15,471 nucleotides of DNA, from the NCBI GenBank assembly GCA_902782915.1, contig CACZOV010000026.1, positions 1 through 15,471 of the forward strand, in the 5' to 3' direction. Made by a program: the position numbers and the translations under genes. Under the pieces are notes generated by a model, which worked only from the letters and a program-made list of their open reading frames with translations, ran no database searches and was not told the DNA's origin. Below, in pieces: positions 1 to 7,440 of the stretch. Source of the DNA: an uncultured Erysipelotrichaceae bacterium (lineage in GTDB: Bacteria > Bacillota_I > Bacilli_A > RF39 > UBA660). How positions within the stretch are numbered: position 1 is the stretch's first letter; each line of letters begins with the position of its first letter.

Positions 1-25
1 CATTAGTCCAAAAGGAGGTGTTAGG

Positions 26-310
26 ATGCGTAATTATGAACTTATGTTTGTAGTTAAACCAACATTAGAAGAAGAAGCAACTAAAAACGTTGTTGAAAAC
101 ATCAAAAAAATTCTTGTTGAACAAAAAGCAAAGATCGTTTCTGAAAAAAGCATGGGAAGACGTGAACTTGCATATGAAGTACAAGGATTTAAGAATGGTA
201 GTTACTTCTTAATTACTGTAGAAGCAGAACCTTTTGCAGTTAAAGAGTTTGATCGTATTGCAAACATTAATGAAGATATTATAAGACATATCGTAGTTAG
301 AGTAGATTAG
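26..310 (+). CDS. rpsF: 30S ribosomal protein S6 (bS6)
   Basis: Ribosomal protein S6 binds 16S rRNA in the platform of the small subunit as a heterodimer with S18, which is encoded two genes downstream. The 94-residue product matches the usual length of about 95. It opens with the typical MRNYELMFVVKP strand and carries the family segments GRRELAYEVQGFKNGSYF (about residues 44-61) and the final strand IRHIVVRV. A strong Shine-Dalgarno, AAAGGAGGTG at 11-20, sits at normal distance from the ATG. The stop is followed 11 bases later by ssb, the standard Firmicutes rpsF-ssb-rpsR order. The S6:S18-binding leader known from other bacteria would lie upstream of the window, so it and the operon promoter cannot be judged here. 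Confidence 0.97.
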   Translation: MRNYELMFVVKPTLEEEATKNVVENIKKILVEQKAKIVSEKSMGRRELAYEVQGFKNGSYFLITVEAEPFAVKEFDRIANINEDIIRHIVVRVD

Positions 311-321
311 AGGAGTAAATT

Positions 322-804
322 ATGAATAAAGTATTTTTAGTAGGAAGACTTACAAGAGATCCAGATTTAAGATACGGTGCAAATAACAATGCAGTTATGC
401 GTACATCTATTGCTGTAGATAGACAATTTACAAATCAAAGTGGAGAACGTGAAGCAGATTTTATTAATATTGTTGCTTTTGGTAATCGTGCCGAAACAAT
501 GAAAAAGTATTTAACAAAAGGAAGTCAAATTGCTGTTAGTGGAAGAATTCAAACAGGATCATATGATGGACAAGATGGAAAAAAGGTTTATACAACTGAT
601 GTTATTATAGATGAATTCCAATTTTTAGATTCAAAAGCATCTAGACAAAATGATATGAATGCAGTAGATAATAATTCAAATACATCAGAATTAACTCCTT
701 ATGATTTCTCTGATAATTCTACTTCAAATAATATAGAAGAATCAGATCCGTTTAAAGATTTTGGAGATAAAATTGAAATAGACGATAGCGATTTACCTTT
801 CTAG
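322..804 (+). CDS. ssb: Single-stranded DNA-binding protein
   Basis: SSB coats single-stranded DNA during replication, repair and recombination, and recruits partner proteins through its C-terminal tip. The 160-residue product starts with MNKVFLVGRLTRDPDLRY, the first strand of the OB fold. The fold runs to about residue 105, with the usual FINIVAFGNRAE and KGSQIAVSGRIQTGSY segments. A low-complexity linker rich in Asn, Ser and Asp follows (about 110-150), ending in the acidic tip DDSDLPF, close to the canonical DDDLPF. The start is set by AGGAG just upstream. The gene lies between rpsF and rpsR, as in Bacillus, and is probably co-expressed with them. Confidence 0.97.
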   Translation: MNKVFLVGRLTRDPDLRYGANNNAVMRTSIAVDRQFTNQSGEREADFINIVAFGNRAETMKKYLTKGSQIAVSGRIQTGSYDGQDGKKVYTTDVIIDEFQFLDSKASRQNDMNAVDNNSNTSELTPYDFSDNSTSNNIEESDPFKDFGDKIEIDDSDLPF

Positions 805-816
805 AAGGAGGATAAG

Positions 817-1038
817 ATGGCAGAATTTTATAGAAAAAAGAAAAAAGTATGCTATATGTGCACAACTGGTAAAGATATTAACTATAAAGATGTTGAAATT
901 TTAAGAAAATATATAAACGATAAAGGTAAAATATTACCTCGTCGTGTAACTGGTGCATGCGCTAAACATCAAAGATATATTGCTGAACAAATAAAAAAAG
1001 CTCGTGCTATAGCATTACTTCCATTCACAAATAAATAG
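817..1038 (+). CDS. rpsR: 30S ribosomal protein S18 (bS18), cysteine-containing form
   Basis: S18 pairs with S6 on the 30S platform. The 73-residue product has the family core DVEILRKYINDKGKILPRR, VTGACAKHQR and the C-terminal KKARAIALLPF. It carries Cys12 and Cys15 as CxxC, with Cys48 and His51 as CAKH. This arrangement could bind zinc; I infer that from the residues only. The ribosome-binding site AGAAGGAGG ends 6 bases before the ATG. This is the last gene of the rpsF-ssb-rpsR unit: its stop codon lies inside the left arm of the terminator hairpin that follows. Confidence 0.97.
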   Translation: MAEFYRKKKKVCYMCTTGKDINYKDVEILRKYINDKGKILPRRVTGACAKHQRYIAEQIKKARAIALLPFTNK

Positions 1039-1069
1039 GAATATAGATATTTATATTTCTATTTTTTTT
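1035..1069 (+). terminator. Rho-independent terminator of rpsF-ssb-rpsR
   Basis: The left arm ATAGGAATATA (1035-1045) pairs with TATATTTCTAT (1052-1062) over 11 base pairs with one G-U. The loop has 6 bases, and an uninterrupted T run fills 1062-1069. The rpsR stop (1036-1038) is part of the left arm. The stem is AT-rich, which is usual at this base composition. Confidence 0.75.
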
Positions 1070-1084
1070 ATTTGATGATATAAT
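1056..1084 (+). promoter_or_regulatory. Promoter for the rplI-dnaB operon
   Basis: TATAAT at 1079-1084 is preceded by TGA, giving an extended -10 (TGnTATAAT). The -35 position (TTTCTA, 1056-1061, 17-base spacer) is poor, so activity would rest on the extended -10. The promoter directly abuts and partly overlaps the preceding terminator. A good AAGGAGG lies at about 1104-1110, before the rplI ATG. Confidence 0.65.
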
Positions 1085-1115
1085 ATAAGTATCAATTTAT
1101 TTACAAGGAGGATTT

Positions 1116-1550
1116 ATGCAAGTTATATTTATAAAAGATTTAAAAGGCCAAGGAAAAAAGGGAGAAATTAAAAATGTAAGCGATGGATATGCTATTAATT
1201 TCTTAATCAAAAAAGGCTATGCAATAAAAAAAACTGAAGGTAGTTTAAATAAATTAAATATAGAAAAATTAGAAGAAAAAGAATTAGATATTAAGAATAG
1301 ACAGGATGCAGAAGAACTAAAGAAAAAGCTTGAAAACATAACTTTAAATTTTAAAGTTAAATCATCTAAAGATAAAATGTTTGGAAGTATTAGTACTAAG
1401 CAAATAAAAGAAGAACTTGAAAAAAATGGCTTTTTTATAGATAAAAAACAAATAGAAAACACAAGTATTAATTCACTTGGTATGCATATAGTGAGAGTCA
1501 CTTTATATAAAGATATTACTTGTAATTTAAAAGTTCATACTGAATCATAG
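1116..1550 (+). CDS. rplI: 50S ribosomal protein L9 (bL9)
   Basis: L9 is an elongated two-domain protein of the large subunit that binds 23S rRNA near the L1 stalk. The 144-residue product is close to the usual 148. The N-terminal domain begins [20 protein letters not shown] and contains the family signature [17 protein letters not shown] (residues 22-38). A Lys/Glu-rich connecting helix spans about 45-75, and the C-terminal domain includes [11 protein letters not shown]. The gene starts a new transcript after the rpsR terminator. dnaB follows 18 bases after the stop, the usual rplI-dnaB pairing in Firmicutes. Confidence 0.96.
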   Translation: MQVIFIKDLKGQGKKGEIKNVSDGYAINFLIKKGYAIKKTEGSLNKLNIEKLEEKELDIKNRQDAEELKKKLENITLNFKVKSSKDKMFGSISTKQIKEELEKNGFFIDKKQIENTSINSLGMHIVRVTLYKDITCNLKVHTES

Positions 1551-1568
1551 AAAGATAGAGGATTTAAT

Positions 1569-2909
1569 ATGTTAAGAAGTGTACCAAATAGTATAGAAGC
1601 AGAGCGTGCAGTTCTAAGTGCAATTTTCTTATCTAAAAGTGCACGAGATTTAACTTTTGAAACAATAGATGAAACAGCATTTTATTATGATAATAACCGA
1701 AAAATATTTATAACTTTAAAGAGTTTATATGATGAAAATATTCCAATTGATTTTACAACAGTTACTAATGAATTAAAAAATAAGGGTTATTTAGAAAGTA
1801 TTGGTGGAGTTATCTATTTAACAGAAGTATTAAATACAGAATCAACTGCAGCAAATATTAATTACTATTTAAAAATAGTAAATGATGATAATTTATTAAG
1901 AAAACTTATAGATGTATCAAACGATGTTAATCAGATGGGTTATAATACTGATAAAGATGTATCCGAAACTCTTGATGAAGCTGAAAGAAAAATACTTAGT
2001 ATTGTAAAAACTCGTCGTGCTACAGAGTTTAAAAGTATTAAAGAAGTAGTTTATAATGTTCAAAAAAATTTGCAAACCTTAGCTGAAACTAAAGGAGATA
2101 TTACAGGTATTCCGACTGGATGGACAGATTTTGATAAATTAACATCAGGACTTCATGAAAATCAATTTATAATAATTGGAGCTCGTCCAGCTATGGGAAA
2201 AACTGCCTTTGCACTTAATCTTGCAACTAATGTTGCAGTTGGATCAAAAAAATCAGTTGCTGTTTTTAACTTAGAAATGGGTGCTGAACAACTAGCCAAT
2301 CGTATGTTATCAAGCCTTGGTCAAATAGAAGGTTATAAATTTATGAGTGGAAAACTCAATAATAATGATTATGTTAAATTTAATGAGGCTTTAAGTCAAC
2401 TTGAAGATACGAATCTTTTCATTGATGATACCCCTGGTATTACAATAGGAGAAATAAGATCAAAGTGTCGTAGACTTAAAAGTTCATCAAGTGGACTTGA
2501 TTTAGTAATTATTGATTATTTACAACTTGTATCTGGTGGAAAAAACTATGGTGCCAATCGTCAACAAGAAGTATCAGATATATCTAGATCTCTCAAAATG
2601 CTTGCAATGGAATTAGAAATTCCTATTATTGCACTTTGTCAATTATCAAGATCAGTTGAAGCAAGAGAAGATAAAAGACCTTTAATGAGTGATCTTCGTG
2701 AGTCTGGATCAATTGAACAAGATGCAGATATAGTAGCCTTTTTGTATAGAGATGATTATTATAATAAAGCAGCTAGAACAGATAATAATGTAAGTGTAAG
2801 TGAACTTATTATAGGTAAACATCGAAATGGAGCAACAGCAACGATTAATTTATTATTTAAACGTGATATGAGTACGTTTTTAAATTTTGTTACAGAAAGG
2901 AGTGAATAA
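1569..2909 (+). CDS. dnaB: Replicative DNA helicase DnaB (DnaC in Bacillus naming)
   Basis: This is the hexameric ATP-driven helicase that unwinds DNA at the replication fork and contacts primase through its N-terminal domain. The 446-residue length is normal. The N-terminal domain covers about residues 5-105, starting with PNSIEAERAVLSAIF. The linker helix lies near 150-175, and the RecA-like domain begins at about 175 with GIPTGWTDFDKLTSGL. Walker A is GARPAMGKT (204-212) and Walker B is LVIIDYLQL (312-320). DLRESGSIEQDAD (375-387) and the Arg-finger region GKHRNG (416-421) are also present. No intein or frameshift is seen. The upstream RBS is modest (AGAGGATTTAAT). The next gene starts 3 bases after the stop. 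Confidence 0.97.
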   Translation: MLRSVPNSIEAERAVLSAIFLSKSARDLTFETIDETAFYYDNNRKIFITLKSLYDENIPIDFTTVTNELKNKGYLESIGGVIYLTEVLNTESTAANINYYLKIVNDDNLLRKLIDVSNDVNQMGYNTDKDVSETLDEAERKILSIVKTRRATEFKSIKEVVYNVQKNLQTLAETKGDITGIPTGWTDFDKLTSGLHENQFIIIGARPAMGKTAFALNLATNVAVGSKKSVAVFNLEMGAEQLANRMLSSLGQIEGYKFMSGKLNNNDYVKFNEALSQLEDTNLFIDDTPGITIGEIRSKCRRLKSSSSGLDLVIIDYLQLVSGGKNYGANRQQEVSDISRSLKMLAMELEIPIIALCQLSRSVEAREDKRPLMSDLRESGSIEQDADIVAFLYRDDYYNKAARTDNNVSVSELIIGKHRNGATATINLLFKRDMSTFLNFVTERSE

Positions 2910-2912
2910 TTA

Positions 2913-4415
2913 GTGGAAAAGACATCAGGAAAATATCCAATACTAGGAATTATTATTGCTTTAGTTTTAGGTATTATATTTACATTTTTTAAAACGAATG
3001 ATGTGTTTAGTAAATCAAAAATACCAACAGAATCATTCAGAGTTTATTTAAAAGGGGAATCAATTGGACTTATTAAATCTGATCAAGAATTATATGATTA
3101 TATCAATGAAATGCAAAAAGAATTAATGAATAAATATAACGTTGATAATGTTTATGTTCCAAATGATATAAATGTAGAAAAAGACATAACGTATGAAGAA
3201 AATATAACATCTATTAGCAATATTTATGATATTATAAATGATAAATCTCCTTTTACTATAAAAGGATATAAAGTTTTAATTGATAAAACAAATGCTGAAG
3301 AATTGGAAAATGAAACTGAAAAAGAAAACGAGGAAAAAAAGATATATATCAATGTATTAAATAAAGAGATATTTAATAATGCAGCTAAAAAGGTTGTACT
3401 TTCATTTGTTTCAGAAGAAGATTTTAATGATTACGAAAATGAAATTCAAAAAGTAGTTATAGATACTGGAGAAGTAATTGAGAATTTATATATTAATGCT
3501 AAAATCACGTTTACAGATGGATATTTACCTGTAAATGAAAAGATATTTACATCAGAAGATGAATTAACTGAATACTTACTTTTTGGTGCAAATCAAAACA
3601 TGTCTACTTATGTAGTACAAAGTGGAGATACTTTGGATAGTGTTGCTGATGCAAATAAAATGAATGTAAACGAAGTATTAATAGCTAATAGTAATTTAAG
3701 ATCAAGTAATGCTCTTTTATATGAAGGACAAAAATTAACAGTAGGTGTTCTTGATCCTGTTTTTCAAACAGTAAAAGAAATTCATAAAGTTGAAGATCAA
3801 GAGGTATCTTATAAAACAGAATATATATATGATAATACGCAGCTTGTTGGTTATCAAAGAACTGCAACTCAAGGAAGTAATGGAATTAATCGAATAACTC
3901 AAAAAATAAAAGAAGTAAATGGTGAAATAGTAAATGCCTTAATATCTGATCAACAAGAAATAAGACCTGTTGTAAATGAAGTTATTGTCAAAGGTGGAAA
4001 ACAACCGGTTATTGTATCAGCAGGAAATTGGGGATGGCCAACAAATATTCCGTATATTATCTCAAGTCACTATGGGTGGCGTTGGGGAAGACTCCATAGT
4101 GGTGTTGATATATGTGGAACTGGATATGGATCACCTATATATGCTGCCAAAGACGGTGTTGTAACGGAAATTAATTATACAGGTTCATTAGGAAATTATG
4201 TTGAAATTGCGCATAGTAATGGATATTACTCTAGATATTTACATATGGTAACATTATCACCATATGTTAAAGTTGGGGATCAAGTAAAAATGGGGCAAAC
4301 AATAGGAGATATGGGATGTAGTGGTCATTGTTATGGAACTCACTTGCATTTTGAAATTTGGCAGGGAAAACCATATGGTGGGGGACAAAGTTATAACCCA
4401 TTGCTATTCTACTAA
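2913..4415 (+). CDS. Membrane-anchored LysM-G5-M23 peptidoglycan hydrolase
   Basis: This is probably a zinc endopeptidase that cuts peptidoglycan cross-links outside the membrane. The 500-residue product has a short cytoplasmic start and one membrane segment (about 9-27). A poorly conserved extracellular region follows to about 230. Then come a LysM wall-binding domain (about 232-277, VVQSGDTLDSVAD), a G5 domain (about 287-363) and a C-terminal M23 domain (about 374-500). The zinc ligands of LytM-type enzymes are present: H395 and D399 in HSGVD, and H479 in HLHFE, with catalytic His H444 and H477. The enzyme therefore looks active. It starts with GTG, supported by GAAAGGAGTG at 2895-2904. It lies between dnaB and walJ, and walJ overlaps it by one base (TAATG). 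Exact cleavage specificity cannot be read from the sequence. Confidence 0.92.
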   Translation: MEKTSGKYPILGIIIALVLGIIFTFFKTNDVFSKSKIPTESFRVYLKGESIGLIKSDQELYDYINEMQKELMNKYNVDNVYVPNDINVEKDITYEENITSISNIYDIINDKSPFTIKGYKVLIDKTNAEELENETEKENEEKKIYINVLNKEIFNNAAKKVVLSFVSEEDFNDYENEIQKVVIDTGEVIENLYINAKITFTDGYLPVNEKIFTSEDELTEYLLFGANQNMSTYVVQSGDTLDSVADANKMNVNEVLIANSNLRSSNALLYEGQKLTVGVLDPVFQTVKEIHKVEDQEVSYKTEYIYDNTQLVGYQRTATQGSNGINRITQKIKEVNGEIVNALISDQQEIRPVVNEVIVKGGKQPVIVSAGNWGWPTNIPYIISSHYGWRWGRLHSGVDICGTGYGSPIYAAKDGVVTEINYTGSLGNYVEIAHSNGYYSRYLHMVTLSPYVKVGDQVKMGQTIGDMGCSGHCYGTHLHFEIWQGKPYGGGQSYNPLLFY

Positions 4416-5164
4416 TGCAAGCCCTTATACTTGGAAGTGGATCTAAAGGAAATTCTACATTGCTAATAACAGATACCAAAAAAATTTTAATTGATGCAGG
4501 ATTTTCTTATCCTAAAACCAAAATGATTTTGGAAAATAATAACTATTCATTCTCTGATATAGATTTTATCTTAATAACTCATGAACATAAAGATCATATT
4601 CAAGGTCTTTCATCAATTGTAAAAAAAGAAAAAAAATTTGTTTATATTCCAAGAAGAATGTTTAAAGAAATAAATAAAGTTGTAGATGCTGATTATCTAA
4701 TCTCAATTAAAGAAGATACATTTCAAATAGATGACTTAACAATAAGATTTTTACGTACATCACATGATGCTGTTTATCCTGTTGGATTTCTTATTGAAGA
4801 TTCAACTTCACTTGTCTATATGACAGATACAGGTTATATTAGTAAAAATAGTTTAAGCTATATGAAAAATAAGAATTTATATATAATTGAAAGTAATCAT
4901 GATCCTAAAATGGTAATGGAAGGGCCATATCCTTATGTACTAAAACAAAGAGTTCTTTCAGATACAGGTCACCTATCAAATGAAATGACGGGTAAATACT
5001 TACAAGAATTAATTGGTTTAAATACCAAAAAAATAATTCTTGCTCATTTAAGTGAAACAAATAATACAGAAAGTCTTGCTATTAAAACAGTAAGTAATTT
5101 AATAAATAACAAAGTAGAAGTTTTGGCTGCAAGACAAGAAGAAGAGATGAAGGTTTTATTATGA
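4415..5164 (+). CDS. walJ: Metallo-beta-lactamase-fold hydrolase WalJ/YycJ
   Basis: This is a cytoplasmic MBL-fold protein of the YycJ/WalJ family, linked in Bacillus and Streptococcus to coordination of DNA replication with cell division and to nuclease-type activity. The 249-residue product begins ALILGSGSKGNSTLLI, typical of this family. It carries the metal motif HEHKDH (residues 56-61), with further ligand-type residues in RTSHDA, MTDTGY and the C-terminal ILAHLSETNN. The ATG overlaps the M23 stop by one base and the downstream rlmH overlaps by four (ATGA), so it is probably translated by coupling. In Bacillus walJ sits with the walRK two-component genes; no sensor or regulator is seen here. 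The walJ-rlmH proximity is shared with many Firmicutes. Confidence 0.9.
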   Translation: MQALILGSGSKGNSTLLITDTKKILIDAGFSYPKTKMILENNNYSFSDIDFILITHEHKDHIQGLSSIVKKEKKFVYIPRRMFKEINKVVDADYLISIKEDTFQIDDLTIRFLRTSHDAVYPVGFLIEDSTSLVYMTDTGYISKNSLSYMKNKNLYIIESNHDPKMVMEGPYPYVLKQRVLSDTGHLSNEMTGKYLQELIGLNTKKIILAHLSETNNTESLAIKTVSNLINNKVEVLAARQEEEMKVLL

Positions 5165-5613
5165 TAAAAATAATATGTGTAGGCAAAATAAAAGAAATTT
5201 ATTTAAAAAGTGCTATAGACGAATACTCTAAAAGACTTAGTAAATATACTAAGTTTGAAATAATTGAATTACCAGATTTTGATTATGATATAAAAAAAAC
5301 TTTAGAAACAGAGCGAGATTATATTTTAAAAAATATTAAAAGTAGTGACTATAATATTTTACTTGATTTAAATGGTAAAGAACTTACAAGTTTTGAATTT
5401 GCTAAAAATCTTGATAAAATAAGACAAATTAATTCTAATATCAACTTTATAATAGGGGGATCATATGGAGTTCATGATGATATAAAAAATATTGTTAGTG
5501 AAAGAATTTCTTTTTCAAAACTTACATTCCCTCATCAACTATTTAGAGTAATTCTCTTAGAACAAATATATAGAAGCTTTAAAATAATAAATAATGAAGA
5601 ATATCATAAATAA
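5161..5613 (+). CDS. rlmH: 23S rRNA (pseudouridine1915-N3)-methyltransferase RlmH
   Basis: This SPOUT-class enzyme methylates pseudouridine 1915 in helix 69 of 23S rRNA on assembled 70S ribosomes, using S-adenosylmethionine. The 150-residue length is slightly under the usual 155-160. It begins MIKIICVGKIKE and has ILLDLNGKELTSFEFA near residues 66-81. The SAM-binding knot loop is FIIGGSYGVHDDI (about 97-109), and the C-terminal signature is LTFPHQLFRVILLEQIYRSF ending EEYHK. Its start overlaps the walJ stop as ATGA. It is the last gene of the rplI operon: its stop lies in the terminator hairpin. Confidence 0.96.
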   Translation: MIKIICVGKIKEIYLKSAIDEYSKRLSKYTKFEIIELPDFDYDIKKTLETERDYILKNIKSSDYNILLDLNGKELTSFEFAKNLDKIRQINSNINFIIGGSYGVHDDIKNIVSERISFSKLTFPHQLFRVILLEQIYRSFKIINNEEYHK

Positions 5614-5640
5614 AAGGAATCTATTTATTAGATATTTTTT
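5597..5640 (+). terminator. Rho-independent terminator after rlmH
   Basis: Left arm AATATC plus ATAAATA (5600-5612) pairs with TATTTAT (5622-5628) and GATATT (5631-5636). A two-base bulge (TA, 5629-5630) interrupts the right arm, and the loop is 5613-5621. AAG (5597-5599) can extend the stem against the T run (to 5640). The rlmH stop (5611-5613) is at the top of the stem. A shorter alternative hairpin (ATCTA/TAGAT, 5619-5633) would also place the T run correctly. Confidence 0.6.
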
Positions 5641-5648
5641 AATTTTAA

Positions 5649-5676
5649 TTGAAATTTTAAAATTAAATGTTATAAT
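5649..5676 (+). promoter_or_regulatory. Promoter of the 5700-6398 gene
   Basis: TTGAAA (5649-5654) and TATAAT (5671-5676) are separated by 16 bases. TGT directly before the -10 gives an extended -10. The ribosome-binding site AAAGGAG (5686-5692) follows 7 bases before the ATG. Confidence 0.8.
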
Positions 5677-5699
5677 GTTAATATAAAAGGAGAATAAAA

Positions 5700-6398
5700 A
5701 TGGAAGAAAAAAAGAGTAACAAGGGATTATATATTATTTTAATTATATTTTTAGTATTATGTTTAATAGGTTCTCTTGCATTTATTTATAAAAGAATATA
5801 TGTTGAACCTGTAAACGAAACAGAAAAAGAGGAAGAAAAAATTGAAATACCTAATTTATTAAATATTTTAAAAATGATTCCTGTTAAATTAGATAATGGT
5901 AATTATGTAGGTTATAAAGTTGAAGATTTAACTGATAAAGAAATAAATGATGCAATAATTACATATATTGTTAATAATAACGAATTAATTACTAAAGATA
6001 ACGAAAGATATTATCTTGAAAAAATATCTAATGTTGAAGATAATTTATTTAATTTCTTAGATTTAAAAAATTATGAAGTTAAAACTGATATCGAAAGCTC
6101 TGATATTCGTTATACTTTAGAAAAAGTTACTGAAAATGATCTTGACTACTTAAAAGTAAAACTTACAGAAATTGCAACTGATGCATTTGATACTTTTGAA
6201 TTACAAGATCTAGATAATATTACCTATGATAAAAAAACAAATGAATATACTGTAAATGTTTTAGTGATAGAAAATATAGGTGGTGGACCTAGTGTAAAAA
6301 TAGGAAAATCCAATATTATTATAAAAACTTTTGATAATAAAACAACTTTAAAAGAAGTTGAGTTTGAAAAATATAATGAAACTGATCCAATAGAATAA
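5700..6398 (+). CDS. Membrane-anchored extracellular protein of unknown function
   Basis: I do not recognise a family. The 232-residue product has a Lys-rich cytoplasmic start (EEKKSNK), one membrane segment (about residues 9-30), then an acidic linker (about 36-48, TEKEEEK). A folded-looking extracellular domain follows (about 50-230) with mixed helices and strands and ends in TLKEVEFEKYNETDP. Cys21 lies inside the membrane segment and does not form a lipobox, so this is an uncleaved anchor rather than a lipoprotein. No catalytic motif is visible. It has its own promoter and ribosome-binding site and ends at a terminator shared with the convergent racemase. Its position between wall hydrolase and wall-branching genes makes an envelope role plausible, but that is inference only. 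Confidence 0.85.
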   Translation: MEEKKSNKGLYIILIIFLVLCLIGSLAFIYKRIYVEPVNETEKEEEKIEIPNLLNILKMIPVKLDNGNYVGYKVEDLTDKEINDAIITYIVNNNELITKDNERYYLEKISNVEDNLFNFLDLKNYEVKTDIESSDIRYTLEKVTENDLDYLKVKLTEIATDAFDTFELQDLDNITYDKKTNEYTVNVLVIENIGGGPSVKIGKSNIIIKTFDNKTTLKEVEFEKYNETDPIE

Positions 6399-6427
6399 AA
6401 ATACGAAGTTTAATTCTTCGTATTTTT
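6397..6427. terminator. Bidirectional terminator between convergent genes
   Basis: A perfect 12-base-pair stem, AAAAATACGAAG (6397-6408) against CTTCGTATTTTT (6416-6427), encloses a 7-base loop. Read either way the hairpin ends in a T run. It contains the stop of the plus gene (6396-6398) at its foot and the stop of the minus racemase (6410-6412) in its loop. The last racemase codons form one arm. Confidence 0.85.
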
Positions 6428-7096
6428 AATATAATCTATTGTACTATCTGCAAGTATTTCCATAGCATCAATTAAGTATTCATCTTGTAAATGATATATT
6501 TCTTTAAGTACCGATAGTTCTGTACAACCAAGTATTATTTTTTCAGCACCTAATTCTTTTAAATGATTAACAACTTGATAAAAATCATTTATATTAATTT
6601 CTTTTCCACTTTTTATTCCATCATATATAATAGATGATACAATTTTTTGTTCTTCTCTATTTGGAGTTATTAATTCAATATTATATTTATTAAGTAGTTC
6701 TTTATAAATACCACTTTGAATAGTTCCTTCTGTTGCAAGTAATCCTACTTTTCTAATATTATTATCATTTAGATATTTAACGGTTTCTTCTACAATATTT
6801 ATAAATAAGATAGAAGTATTATTAATGATTTCTTTGTAAAAGTATGATGCTGTGTTACAAGGCATTACTAATAGGTTACAATCAAATATTGTAAGTTTTC
6901 TTACCATTTCTAATATTTTATTAATAGGATTTTCTTTAGTATTATCTAATATATAAGAAGTTCTATCTGGTGTTGTTGGATCATTTATAATATCCATTTC
7001 TATTTCTTTATCTATATTATCTAATCTATTATTTAACATTTCCATGAATTTTACGGTTGCAAGAGGACCAAGTCCTCCTATAATTCCTATTTTCAT
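6410..7096 (-). CDS. racD: Aspartate racemase
   Basis: A PLP-independent two-cysteine racemase of the aspartate/glutamate racemase family, expected to interconvert L- and D-aspartate in the cytoplasm. The 228-residue length is normal. The N-terminal loop GGLGPLAT (residues 7-14) and PDRT (43-46) are of the aspartate racemase type, unlike the MurI glutamate racemase loop. The two catalytic cysteines are present: C80 in MPCNTAS and C191 in LGCTELS. The start overlaps the stop of the upstream half-racemase gene as ATGA; AGAAGTG precedes it. It is the last gene of a three-gene operon led by an ATP-grasp ligase resembling D-aspartate ligase, which points to D-Asp supply for peptidoglycan. The symbol rests on family and context; substrate is not proven by sequence. 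Confidence 0.9.
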   Translation of the reverse strand: MKIGIIGGLGPLATVKFMEMLNNRLDNIDKEIEMDIINDPTTPDRTSYILDNTKENPINKILEMVRKLTIFDCNLLVMPCNTASYFYKEIINNTSILFINIVEETVKYLNDNNIRKVGLLATEGTIQSGIYKELLNKYNIELITPNREEQKIVSSIIYDGIKSGKEININDFYQVVNHLKELGAEKIILGCTELSVLKEIYHLQDEYLIDAMEILADSTIDYIKNTKN

Positions 7097-7440
7097 TTTA
7101 TCACTTCTCTTCCTGTAAGTTCTATTATTTTTTTTATAAATAACTCATCATTTATGTCAAAAGAATTATTTAAAATAGGAATATTTGTATTTCTTTTTAT
7201 TATGTTATAAACATTAATATCATTAAAAGTTAATATTAAATAATTTGTATCATTTTTTGCAAATTTATCTAATATATCTTTTATTTCTGATTCAGTTTTT
7301 TCTAATAATTTATTATTAATAACAATATTCATAGGAATATGTTCTTGATCAATATTTGCACGAGTTTTTAAAATAAGTTTTTCCACAAAAATTGTGGATA
7401 ATTTTCTATTAGTTCCAAGTATTCCAATTGTTTTATTCAT
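7093..7440 (-). CDS. Half-length aspartate racemase-like protein without the catalytic cysteine
   Basis: The 115-residue protein resembles only the first domain of aspartate racemases. Its opening TIGILG, then the KTRANIDQEHIP stretch (residues 25-36) and the strand-loop NYLILTFNDINVY (66-78), line up with the neighbouring racemase. The catalytic cysteine position is Phe72 (TFN against PCN). The GGLGP substrate loop is GTNRK, and PDRT is replaced by LEKT. The second domain with the other cysteine is absent, so racemase activity by the usual mechanism is not expected. The start at 7440 is chosen because AGGAGG (7445-7450) lies 4 bases upstream; an in-frame ATG at 7476 would add 12 residues but lacks this support. 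It overlaps the ligase by 8 bases and the racemase by 4. It may regulate, stabilise or pair with the racemase or ligase; function is unknown. Confidence 0.88.
   Translation of the reverse strand: MNKTIGILGTNRKLSTIFVEKLILKTRANIDQEHIPMNIVINNKLLEKTESEIKDILDKFAKNDTNYLILTFNDINVYNIIKRNTNIPILNNSFDINDELFIKKIIELTGREVIK

Noticed and set aside
1217..1501. Minus-strand open frame inside rplI
   Set aside because: It is a Ser/Phe-rich shadow of the Lys/Glu-rich L9 coding strand, with no ribosome-binding site, inside a well-supported gene.
3685..3867. Minus-strand 60-codon frame inside the LysM-G5-M23 gene
   Set aside because: It is antisense to LysM/G5 coding sequence, with no start signal and no recognisable composition.
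3976..4164. Plus-strand 62-codon frame within the M23 gene
   Set aside because: It is an out-of-frame shadow of the M23 catalytic domain.
4267..4479. Minus-strand 70-codon frame at the M23/walJ junction
   Set aside because: It is antisense to the zinc motif region and the walJ start, both strongly supported.
5641..5664. AT-only inverted repeat AATTTTAA/TTAAAATT as a regulatory site
   Set aside because: Such repeats arise easily at this base composition, and it overlaps the -35 and spacer of a good promoter without further support.
6410..7440. Half-racemase and racemase as one gene split by a frameshift
   Set aside because: The racemase is complete with both domains and cysteines, and the half protein repeats domain 1 rather than supplying a missing part.
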